The notes beneath the pieces were generated by a model, which made no database searches, was not told the origin of the DNA, and worked only from the letters and a program-made list of their open reading frames with translations. From contig JAVHNS010000004.1 in assembly GCA_036872755.1 (NCBI GenBank), positions 3,286,001 through 3,350,000 on the forward strand: 64,000 nt of DNA, given 5' to 3'. The stretch comes from Orbilia blumenaviensis. Taxonomy: Eukaryota; Ascomycota; Orbiliomycetes; Orbiliales; Orbiliaceae. Both the position numbers and the translations under genes were made by a program. Positions 12,801 through 23,180 of this stretch are shown here, piece by piece (position 1 is the stretch's first letter; every line of letters starts with the position of its first letter).

Positions 12801-14287
12801 TCCCATGAAGCCCTACACCCATCACGATATTTTTCATATTAATTCCATTCCTAGAAAGCAGACTTAGAGTGATATCGATCTTATTTAGATTTCCATGCGT
12901 ATCTAAATATGGTCCGATATAGGGATTCAGAGCATCGCTACCAATACAGTGTACCTTGTCAGTAATTTTCGTATCGGATATAAGCCTTCTATGGTTGCAC
13001 TCACCTTCTAATGTCTTGAAGCATAAGGTTGAACCTAAAAATGAAATATCTAAGCACTAGACGCGATAAGGGCTTAGATGTCGCTTGCTTACCATGAAGC
13101 GTGACTCTGTAAAGCCTTAACGTCGAATTCTTTGAGATACCAATAATGAATAGGTATAACCACCGATATATCTTTGAGCGTTTTAGCAGAGGTTCGGGTC
13201 TCAATGGTAAGGTTGGTGGACCATACCCCATTTTCTATTACGCATTGAAAACGCTTGTCTCATTTCTCGAACTAAGAGTACGTAGTTTTGACGGTCTGAA
13301 TTGTAGCCGACATGGCTGCTGAGCCCTGAATATTCCCAACCTAGAGCGCCAAATTAGAAGGTAAAAATAAAATCATAATTTTGATTTAGATACCCAAGTC
13401 CACTCCGTCAAAACCGGCCCATTCAAGAAAATCCATTACACTGTTAATGAAAATATTCCGGGACTCTGCACTTGCGGTCATGTTCGACCACCTAGTTTGT
13501 GTTGGTCCTGCTCCTGAGAATTCCCACCCGCCTATAGTAATGAAAATACTTAGACCTGGACTTATGGCCTTTAACCTAGCAATTCGTTCGACCAATCGCA
13601 TATCTCCAAATATCAGTTTAGACTGGGTTGATATTGTCGCATAAGCGACGTTGATATGTGTAAGGAGGTGTAGAGGAATTTGTTCTGGAGGGAAGGCGTC
13701 GCAGTCAGAAGCGGCTTTCCTAGCCTCATAGTAGCCGACACGTCGTTCCGTCCAACTAGAGCGTTCCTTATTACAGGAAAGGCTTTGGTAGAGTCAGCTG
13801 GTATTCCAGATATAAAAGCAATGAAAGAGGAGAGGATGTTGTTATTACTGGTCTCATTGCCAGTTATTACTGACCTTGAGGAGGTTACATTCCCCTTACA
13901 ATTTGATTGACATCCAGCACCACAAATTTGAGAAGACACACCTGTGTGCACATAATATATCAGATACCGAATCAAAGTTTCGCGAAAATTTTAATATAGA
14001 TATGCACCGCAGAATCCTAATTCAGAACAACAAGCGTCCAAAGGGCATTTTTGCCCTGGCTCCTGAGCGTATTTTCCGCACTCTGCCTTCGCACTGCACC
14101 TGCTGATACAATTTTCGGGCTCACACCAATCCGGGCCGAAACCACACGACCCAAACTTTGAGCAGCATCCCAGTTTACACGGGTTGTCTTTATCGCACCA
14201 CAAGCCATTATTCTTCTGGCATGACGGTAGAATGAGATTTAGTATCAAAATTGAAATTGCTAGGGGGTGGAAATTCCGAAAAATCAT
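9836..14287 (-). CDS. GH18 subgroup-C (killer-toxin-like) chitinase homologue with CBM18 modules and altered active site
   Basis: Eleven exons close in one frame (1228 aa): 14008-14287, 13875-13941, 13394-13755, 13227-13340, 13093-13171, 13005-13034, 12693-12937, 10527-12539, 10119-10477, 9997-10036, 9836-9933. Order: signal peptide (residues 1 to about 24), two chitin-binding CBM18 modules (about 29-62 and 68-113, each with a CC pair), a GH18 barrel (about 118-455; RRVGYYEA, THINVAYA, TIGGWEF, PIHYWYL), then a long Cys-rich and beta-rich tail. This is the architecture of fungal subgroup-C chitinases, relatives of the K. lactis zymocin alpha/beta subunit. The catalytic DxxDxDxE motif reads D232xxD235xG237xE239, so the third Asp is Gly. 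The MxYD motif reads M305-L-Q-D308, so the Tyr is Gln. The general acid E239 is kept. It may therefore bind chitin more than cleave it. The LysM gene 1.3 kb away on the same strand is the known partner of this subgroup. Confidence 0.85.
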
Positions 14288-15612
14288 TTTGCTACAAGGA
14301 TCATTCAGCTGTCATAAATCTTATATGGCACCATAAGTCTGAGGCTATCTGTCTGGGTGAGTAGTTATTTATTAGAAATCTGGGCCGGTGTACGGCCGTA
14401 ATAAAATTTGTAGTATTATCACGTAAAAAGTCCAACCCAATATTATTATGTCTCTATTAATATATTTTCCTAAGCTCATAAATATTTGAATAGGACCATT
14501 CAACACACCGATTATTTTAGTTGTGCATGGAAGGATAGACACAAAAACTATACAGTGTTGTGTCGGCGATTATAGACTTCTAGGTCCAATACCAACTTCA
14601 ACTTGGTGTTGGTTGCTGTTATTGGTAGGCAATGTAGACTGTATTTGACTGCTCGGATTTCGTGTATCTAGCTGATCTTGAACTTCGGAGTTAGCAAATA
14701 GGGTAACATTCTTGAAGCCTGAGTTAGTATATACAGGTACAGTATCATTTCAAGGAGCTCTCGAGCTACCCTAGCTTCAACTGAAGCATTATTCCAGCAA
14801 TTATTGTCGTGCCTACAGAAATAAGAGCACGCATACGTATATGAGAGCTTAATACTGAATCTAGGGCTTCTGGCATTACATGACCCCAAAAGGGTCGCCT
14901 TATACGACATAGTTGGCATGTGCAATTTTATACTTTTACTTGAGACAAGGTATGTGCCCTGTGGCACACTTACCACGCAGACACCATATCATAATATAAT
15001 TACTGAATTCTGAACTTTGGCGTGACGCTTATACGTAGGTATATAGATATGGAGCGCTAGGGCTCCATATATTCAATCCGAAAATTCCTGTCGGCTCATT
15101 TCTCCGGATTTAACTACCGTAAACACGGCCGGGGGCGGAACTTTAACTCGAAACACAGGATATGTTGGAGGGAATTGACCCCTAAGTCCAACCTGTGTGA
15201 CGCAACGATAAGCCACTAGTGATATACTTTAGTTGGCGTGAGTTCTAGAACACTACTATAAACATATGATTCGCTGCGTAGTCTCAACTTTGAATGGCTA
15301 TCCTGCGCGTCGGGCTGTGGTGCCAGTCTTATTAAGGTTGTTCTACGACCAAAACTAACTTCACTCTCCGTCATTATTTGGGGCCCCAAATCAATTAGAC
15401 CAGCCCAAATAGATATCTACCGCTTTATCCATAATAAAACATCAGACAATTAAAAATATGTCCCGTGCTGTAGTACGCACGGCCTTTCCAATTAAGCGAT
15501 GCTTAATTTGGCTAGTTTAATTTCATATCGGTAGATACAATTGGATTTTGGCTGTTACAGCTCTAATTTATAATACATACATATACATAAGACTAAATTT
15601 TAGCAGGGAGAG
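14288..15612. other. AT-rich intergenic region between the LysM and GH18 genes
   Basis: About 1.3 kb. One minus-strand frame at 14668-14976 has Cys residues but no recognisable domain or splice context and is not called. The region must hold the promoter of the GH18 gene; no clear TATA box stands out. Confidence 0.4.
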
Positions 15613-17272
15613 CTATGAGATGGCGACACAGTAAGCCATCCCAACTATCATCCCAGAGCACCCATATGAAAGAGATGGGTTCCATCGAACCAATTGTGTC
15701 ATCGTTATTTTCGCGGCTTCGACCATGGCCGGGCACCCCTTTGCACTAACAGCTACCCGCCAATGACTGCACTTCGGCGTGACCCCAGGGCTAGTCGGAG
15801 CTGGGGGTAGGTCTCGTTCTATTTCAGTTACAATAGTTGGGTAGCAAGTTGCTGGGATAGTCGTTGGAGATGGTGGTAATGGTGGCGCCAGGACAGGTTC
15901 GCAGTATTTGGCCCAATGATCAGATATGCACTCTAGAGGTAGGTCCTCCATTTTGAGACGGTATTGGTTTTTAGGTAGAACTTCGTTTTCATACCTGCCA
16001 AACGGGCAATATTTGAGCCTTTCTTTGACTTCTTCGATCATAGATAAGGGTATTTTGGATGCTGTCAGAGTAGGGGGCTCGGGTAGGTCAATTAATTCAA
16101 GTTCGTAGGCGGCAGGTGGCTTCGGAGTTGTAGTAACAGTCTTAGCAGGAACCCATGAAATTTTAACACTGGTAGGCTTTAAAACTTTGGAAATTGGCGG
16201 CAGATTATTTACAGACGGCCCACAGAGCCTTCCTGTAGTATGCAAGGGCGACATGCATATGTACTTGTTAACCATATACCTCAGATTTGCACATCCGAAT
16301 CCAACGGTAGGATTCCAGCTCCGAAACATCCGCTCTGATATATTACACCCAATAGCTTCTAGGAGACTGTTGCAATTATCAGTAGGTAATATCTTCCGAA
16401 TATCGCATTTTGGTACCCTATCTAGGCATAGAACCGTTCCGCTTGGGAATGTGCGATTATAGGTAAAAGGTATATGGTTGTATTTTAGAAGCCAATCTGT
16501 TGATACCATAGAAAGGAAAGATACCGATTCCGGGGTATCAGTTGGACCAGGCCTGTATGTTTTGATACAGCTGGTATTGCTATCATAGATCTCTGAAGCG
16601 GTTGGCGTTGCCGATGGAGCTGGTGTGTAAGTTAAGGGATAAAGTATGGGGTCCATAGAGCAAGATGCTAGTAGTGTAGAAAAAAATGCTACGTCGCTAG
16701 CGCGGTAATCGTATGGGCTGTTTAGGTGTTTCTGAAGTCGTAAGATATTGCATTGGCTACATTCATTCTCTGTTGTAACACCCTCTGTCTCGCGTTTACA
16801 GTATAACCCAGATCTAGCGATTCCAATGTCAGCGGATCTCGTAAGTTCTATCTGTACAGACTAGCAAGACTCGACATTAAGTCTAAATCACAACATACTC
16901 TTTCAAGCAGGCCATATCAAAATTATATAGGAGGCGGCCTGCCATTAGAATGGGACTTGTCGTGATATCTGGCCCTTCAGGACTCCTTCTATATGTATAT
17001 TCTCCTTTTCCACATTTTGTACCCACCTTATCAACGAGATCCTGAAGCATCTCTCGGCATTCTCGCGAACAAATATCATTGAGATTCGTACTCAGAATTT
17101 CGTGATATGGCTCCAGAAACCTTGTTGAGCATTCGGTGATATTTATTGCAAGCGTAATTCGGCATGGTTCGGGGAAGGACTCTGGAAGCCAATTCGGGTA
17201 TGGTATGACTTGAAGTCTCGCAGATGCGATAATAGGAAGGGACAGTAGAATCAAAAGTTTTCGACGCTTCAT
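15613..17272 (-). CDS. Secreted LysM-domain protein (three LysM modules)
   Basis: Two exons, 16899-17272 and 15613-16813 (524 aa). The intron has a GTATGT donor, a CTGAC branch site and a CTAG acceptor, and joins phase 2 to phase 1 cleanly. A signal peptide (MKRRKLLILLSLPIIASA) is followed by the Cys-patterned N-terminal domain usual in fungal LysM proteins. Then come LysM modules at about 207-259 (VSTDWLLKYNHIPF), 267-313 (FRSWNPTVGFGCANL) and 473-524 (LVRWNPSLSYGCSGM), separated by Pro/Thr-rich linkers. Proteins of this kind bind chitin and shield or regulate hyphal walls; in several fungi they sit beside a subgroup-C chitinase gene, as here. The gene ends close to the C-terminal LysM. The exact ligand and the function in this organism are inferred. 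Confidence 0.85.
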
Positions 17273-19005
17273 TTTTCTCACCTGACCCGATCAAACCCAT
17301 ACAGCGTCGGAAAATACCTAATATTTAAAATATGTGCTGGAAGGTTCTCCGGACTTCGCCGCCACGGGCTCTATTTGCCTGTATTCGTTGCGCTGAAAAT
17401 CTGGTTCTTAAATAAATATTTATGGAGCTTTTCTATTCCGACCCACTTGTATTCAAGAGTATCTGTTATCACGTGGCTCGTAACAATTGACCGAAGCAAC
17501 TACCAAAATGCTAATGAGTGGCACGTTTCTGATTCGAGGAGGCCGACATAGAATCCCGACTAATACGGCTGAGTATTTCTGACAAAACTCGCAGGCACGG
17601 GAAAATTGCCATATCTGCTTTTCCTTTAGGTCTTAGATATAGTGTTAGAAGGGATTCGGAACAAGGTTAGCGGCACGCCAGACAAAGACATCAATAGGGT
17701 GGCCTCGCGTTGGATACTTGGCCAGTTGTTGCGGCCAGAGTTCAGTATACAGAACTATCACAATTCTACGGTCATTGTCTAACGAGACCAGTCATTGTAG
17801 GCTCATGATATCTGTTTTCCACAAGTGCAACATTTTTCGCGAGCTCGCTCGGCAAACAGCCACCAACTTTTTGACTCTTCACCTAGTCTCGGTCCCAGAC
17901 GCTGTTGGCCACTCACCTATGATAAATCAAAGACCTTGGGTATGTATAGTCAATTCTCATGGCTCAGAAGTAGCACAGGGCTCAAATGTTGTCTGGAGTG
18001 ACTCGGCCACAAGTATTCTCCCGCAACAACCAAGATTTTGGCTAAGTTTTCGAAGATAATTTCATGAAATTCCGTTTCGAGACAAAATTTAATGATACTC
18101 GAACTGAGCTTAATGCGTATGACCAGCTTCATAGTCATAACTCTCTAGGACAAGAATCGCCATCTTGGGTCTCACCGTATAACCGCTCTCGAGATTGGTG
18201 ACCTGCGGCTGCACCGTACCCAAATCGCAAAAGCAGTCGGAATATCTGCGACGAAACTAAAAGAACACTACTTGGGACTAGGTACGGAAAATTTCTATTT
18301 AAGCTTCGTAGATATTGACGTTGAGAATCTCATAATAATATTGTTAAATAAATATCGTAGTACTAGTAGGTGTTTCTTCAATTCTGTTAGATATCTCTGA
18401 TACCTTGTGAGAAGATTTCTGCTTAGAAACTAATATCTCAGGCGCGGGTAGGTTCATACCTCCCTCTCGGACACTGTGGAATTGGTACCAGCTTCCCCCC
18501 TATGATTATATCCTGGATGGAATAGTTTCCCAGAACTCAGAGGGGTGGTAAAACCTGTGAGGGATGCTTTACTACCAGCTGCTAGCAGCCGGATTCAAGT
18601 TGATTCATTCTGGCCCTGTACGATCACACCACAAAGCTCTCACGTTCAATCCCAAAGTGGCCATCACGAACTGTCAGGCTCGTTCTTTGAGGCTAATAAA
18701 GAAAGCAGGCTAACTATGGTAGTTTTGAGGCTATACGTATACGATTTCCACCACTAAACCCCAAGCCCCGCATAGGTATCGGTGCGAGCGCCGTGGATAA
18801 TTTCAGGCAACTTATATCAACCTTTTAACTAAAAGAATAAAACTTTCCTATTTCTGGAAGCCGACGAACTCCACAGCCAATATAGGGCTCTTTTAAACGT
18901 TGGTATTGTGATAGACCTTATTTTAACTATCAGAAAATATCGAATACTTTCTCATCTGTAACCGGTTTTTAGTCCGCCCAGCCAATTAGAATCCGCTACA
19001 TGATT
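17273..19005. other. Intergenic region with a transposon-end-like motif
   Basis: About 1.7 kb between the LysM gene and the first BTB gene. It contains one copy of the TA-flanked motif (17884-17912). No gene was recognised; the frames at 17718-18059 and 18545-18757 have random-looking composition. Confidence 0.4.
17884..17912 (+). repeat. TA-flanked dispersed motif, copy 1
   Basis: Begins TAGTCTCGGTCCCAGACG and ends GTTGGCCAC. It differs by one base from the copy at 22962. See the related copies at 22962, 23152 and 38991. It resembles the outer end of a TA-inserting (Tc1/mariner or pogo/Fot-type) element; no transposase is attached. Confidence 0.6.
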
Positions 19006-20506
19006 TTAAACGTACACTTGCCTACAATCTCCCTCCTCAATGCAAGCCTTAATTTTGCGCCTCAAATGCTCTATCTCACACATATGTGTAGATTTTAGAG
19101 AAGAGTAAGTACGTATTCGCATCTGCTTCATCCTACGGCGTAGCTCGACGACAGATCCATGCCATCGCATGCCATCGGCAAGAATCATCCAAAGTCCGAC
19201 TTGCTCGATAGATCGTAAGATAGATCCATGAGTTAGAGCCAGGCATACTTCATTGCAAAGCCGTGATGGTGCTTCCACCCACTGTATGAGCTCCTTGATA
19301 TGAGAAATGAGGTGATTCACATTTGCCTCTCTCAGCCTTACTATCCGAGCTAGTATACACGGTAGAAATGTCAGCATCTATTGGCTATTTCAGACAATCC
19401 AATTTCAATCCTAGAGTTTCCAATCCTGGATTGATTCACTTACAGAATGTCTCCGAGGGCCACAGCTGGGCGTCTATGGTTTTATTTTCGCGAGATAGGT
19501 ATTTCCCGTGGCCAGACCTGCCAACAGGGAAGATGCCACAAACATCAGCAAGAAGTTTAGTGAGCTCCGCAGCATGTCTCTGAGTGTTGAATACTGTCGC
19601 GATGTACAGCCAGTTCTCATGTCCTGGCTCTAGCGCCCGGGGCTCGTGTTTATCAAGCCAATACTGTATCCATCCTCTCAAGGCTTTTTGCCATTTGTAC
19701 TTCTCACAAAGGAACGCGACATGTGCAAAACAGTCGAAATCAAGGTCCTCAAGTATCTTGTCGTCACCCTGATAATGAATGATTTGGAATATCACTTCCA
19801 GTGCGTGTGGATCGCCCTCCAGCCGGATTAGGTCGCCCGATCCACTTTCGTATACTTCAGATAACCCGCTATCCTCATCATCGTCCTCATCGTCCTCTTC
19901 ATCGTCCTCTGCCTCCTCCTCCTCATCATCCTCCTCCTCCCCCTCCTCTTCTTCTTCCCATTCCTCGCCATCAGAACTTATGCTGAGCGCCGCCAATTTA
20001 GCGTCCTGGAGGATTTTTTTGAGGACAATGGATGAGAGAGAAAGTATCTTTTCCGAAACTTGGAATTTGACTACGTTGCGCTCGCAACTTGTGACAACAG
20101 TACAGTCGAAGTCATCGGTTATAGCGATACAGACAGTTGGGATTGGAATGCTCCCAGGATCTTCGATGTCTTCGTCATAATCCCCGTCTTCAGTTCCATC
20201 TTTATCTCCGCCTTTTTCACTACCATAGTCTTCCTCTTTGTCTCCATCATCGCCGTCTTGGTCCGACTTTATAGATAGCCCCGAAGTTATCGTCTGAGAC
20301 GATGAGCTCCCAGAAAAACTGTTATCATCATCCACCTCTGATTGCGAAGGTGTCTTCGAGGGAATACCGAATGAAGTGAGCCCATAATAGTTACTAAGAC
20401 GTTCCAGGGCTAGCTGCCGTTCGAAAAGTATCTCTTCATGCGTACAAATCCGGTCCGGATTAGACTTCGGTTGGGCGTGGAAGCCCACCAACTCCTCCCC
20501 CGCCAT
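19006..20506 (-). CDS. BTB/POZ-domain protein with acidic insert
   Basis: Exons 19444-20506 and 19006-19349 (468 aa). The intron has a GTAAGT donor, a CTGAC branch site and a CTAG acceptor. After a disordered, Ser/Asp-rich N-terminus the BTB fold starts at about 129 (DDFDCTVVTSCERNVVKFQVSEKILS). It is interrupted at 180-213 by an almost pure Glu/Asp run and resumes at IRLEGDPHALEVIFQIIHYQ. An alpha-helical part follows (FLCEKYKWQKALRGWIQYWLD, LEPGHENWLYIATVF). The C-terminal exon is helical and Arg-rich. Fungal BTB proteins of this layout are numerous and mostly uncharacterised; BTB folds dimerise and often recruit Cullin-3. The gene at 21310 is a diverged copy with the same exon layout in its C-terminal part. 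The acidic run is low complexity and may vary between strains. Confidence 0.85.
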
Positions 20507-21309
20507 AGTTTCAGAAACGCGGGTCGAGAATCGTGAAACCGTTGATTTGAGTCTCTTAAAAGCCGTGGTTACTCTACCTTCGAACCCGTACTACAGCCTT
20601 CTGTATACCGCGGTTACCAAGCGCTAACCGGCTAGGGATAACATGAAAAGAAAGTAGCGACTCGCAAATATGATATTAGGTTTTTTGCATCGTGGTGATG
20701 AAGATGTGAAAGAAAGCGAGAAGTCTCTAGACTTGTCTTCTACCCCGTTCCAGGGTTTTTAAGCACTCTTTCTACCATAGACACAGTAGAATTGACAAAA
20801 AGGGCATAATCGAGGCCGTCTCTGTGACACTCATCAGCCTAGCCAATCAGCGTAAGCCATCGAGCAACACCAAAAATACCACGCGCACCACCTCATACCA
20901 TAGATAGCAATGATCATCCACCGAGAACCAATACAAATTTTAGAAGTATAGGGGAACACCAGTGTACACTCTTATTTAGGAGAAACCTAACCGGGATCAA
21001 TGCTCGGGTTTGGTGATTTCGTAGAGATGGCCACAAGGATTGGATGCATCAGAAACCCACCCACTTGTATTATACTAAGTTAGTTCGAGGGAACGCTGAT
21101 AGCGTATAGATTTCGCGTATTCCTATTGCTCGCTTTTGTATTAAAAATTGGAGAGGTATAACATGACATAAGCTTATAAAGCAGTTAGTGAAAGAGTACC
21201 AGCAGTTATAAGAATGAGAAGTACAAGAAGAACAAAAGCCGTAAAGTCTGACGCCCTAAATTGACCACCGCAGAAAGCCCCGAATATCGGTTGGAGGCCT
21301 TGTTATCCT

Positions 21310-22630
21310 CTAATGCGTTCTTCGGATGCGTTCTTCGAAGTTCTCTTTCATCGCCACGATACCACAGTTATGATGCTCAGAGATAGACCGATATGTATCC
21401 AGCCTGATCCGATTCATTTTTTCCTGCAACTCAATAACGGAGCCGCTCCAGAGCTCATAGTCCTCAAGTACCGCTGCGAGACCTTCTCTGTTGATCGCGC
21501 GCATCATAGACCCGTAGCATAGATTTACGCATAGATTTGAATCGCAAAATTCATCGATATCCGGTGACTCGAGGTAACCCTTGAAACGACTCAAACCCAT
21601 GCTAAGCCTTCGAATTCTTATGCCCCGAATTTTTAGTATCTCGTCTATATATCAGTTAGAAACTCTGCGTTGGCGTAATCGCTTGAACACGTGGGTGCGC
21701 GCATTATTTTTTTTAACTTACCAGCTTCCCTAGGCCAATTCTCGGTATACACCTGTTTCCCGCTCCGCATGAAATACTTCTTTTTAGATTTATCGTCTTC
21801 GAACAGGGAGCTGCACTCGTCAGCCAGAATACTGAGAAGCTTTGAAGCCTCTTCTTCAATACCAAATACTCTGGCAATGAGAATCCAGTCCTCGTAACCC
21901 GGTTCCAGAGCCCTTTCCAAATACTTGTCGGCCCAAATCTTCTTCCATGGAAGAATTGCCCGTTGCCATTGATATTTCTCAGAACTGCGTGCGATCCGTT
22001 TCACGAGGTCGAAACTTGCATCGACCAGTGCTGGGTCGGCTTTGCAGTGCACGATTTGCAACAAGTTTCTGAGAGCGTCGGGATCGCTATCCTTTAGATG
22101 GATCTCCGTAAAACGTTTGTGGTATGGATGTGCTGGCTCGTTTCTTTGGCCTGCGCCAAGCTGGAGCATTTCCCGCATGACTGGGGATGATACCCAAATA
22201 ACATCTTCAGAAACCTCAAATACTACTGTCTGCGTCGGGGAGCACACCACACGGATATCAAGGTTGGTCTTTGAGCCCTTTGAAATTATCACGCGTACAG
22301 AATAGGGACCACTATTGGCCTCTTCGGATTTTCTATAAGGTACAGAAGAATTAGTTATTAATCTTATAGCAGCCTAAGGGCTGAGGTAGTCGCTGTCGGT
22401 GCATCCACTTACAGGTATTGCCCAAGCGCGTCAATACCCCATACTTTCGGGGTAGCTTCGTCGCTTGCATTTAGGTCATCTGGAGCCATGGATGGGGCTC
22501 CCTTGAAGGACCCCTTCGTCTTCGTCTTCTTTGCGGATTTTGTATCGACAGAGGAATATGACTCAGAGCGCTTGTTCTTTCTCGCGATTAGACGCCGCTT
22601 GTCATCCTCTTGAGAAGATAGGCTAGGCAT
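21310..22630 (-). CDS. BTB/POZ-domain protein, paralogue of the neighbouring gene
   Basis: Exons 22413-22630, 21722-22332 and 21310-21644 (387 aa); the frame closes at both junctions and both donors are GTAAGT. The Lys/Ser-rich N-terminus differs from the neighbour. The BTB core (LDIRVVCSPTQTVVFEVSED) and the helical part (SSEKYQWQRAILPWKKIW, LEPGYEDWILIARVFG) align with the gene at 19006, as does the end (GSMMRAINREGLAAVLEDY against GSILRSIEQVGLWMILADG). It lacks the long acidic insert. The two genes are tandem on the same strand with 0.8 kb between them, which indicates local duplication followed by divergence. The cellular role is unknown; a protein-interaction adaptor is the family expectation. 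Confidence 0.85.
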
Positions 22631-22961
22631 TTTAGAGAATAAAGCGTCAAAGCCAAACCAGGATTTTAGTCGTAATGTTGGATAGGCTCCCCGTGTTTTA
22701 CACTAGGGATCGATGGTGAAGTGAGTGTGGAGTCGTAGTGTCTCGTAAACAAGGGGCCTGATTGAAGGCTGGATTTGATGGAATGAAAAGGGAAAGCGTG
22801 ATGATGGATGAAGGAGCAAGCGTAGTTACATGTTTTGTTTATCGGTACGACTAATTAGAATAGCTCGGCAGAAGGCCTCAATATTTGGAACAGGTACCAT
22901 AGCTTCGCCGCAGTATCGGACTAAATAATATGATATTAATCACAACTAGCAGGTTCTTCCC

Positions 22962-22998
22962 TAGTCTCGGTCCCAGACGCTGTTGACCACAACTGTGG
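22962..22998 (+). repeat. TA-flanked dispersed motif, copy 2
   Basis: Same motif as copy 1, but the match to the inverted copy at 38991-39027 extends through ACCACAACTGTGG, so about 37 bases are shared. The end includes a small self-complementary stretch (CCACAACTGTGG). Confidence 0.6.
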
Positions 22999-23151
22999 TT
23001 CTTCCCATAGTATACGACGCTTCGCTGGCAATACTATACAGCCACCAAGCGGTAGTCTGAGTCAAGAATTTACACCTGGAGAGCCTTAAGATAGGTATGA
23101 TATTGTAGACGCTCCTATGGGAAATTTTGTACCGTTGGCATAGTAGCCAGC

Positions 23152-23180
23152 TAGTCTCGGCCCCAGACACTGTTGATCGC
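23152..23180 (+). repeat. TA-flanked dispersed motif, copy 3 (degenerate)
   Basis: Reads TAGTCTCGGCCCCAGACA then TGTTGATCGC, with four C/T or G/A-type changes from copy 2. Transition-type changes of this kind would fit mutation of repeats by RIP, but the number of copies is too small to prove it. Confidence 0.5.

Noticed and set aside
16814..16898. Suspected frame break in the LysM gene
   Set aside because: The obvious acceptors gave stop codons, but a CTGAC branch site with the CTAG acceptor just before 16813 restores the frame and the expected family sequence, so the gene looks intact.
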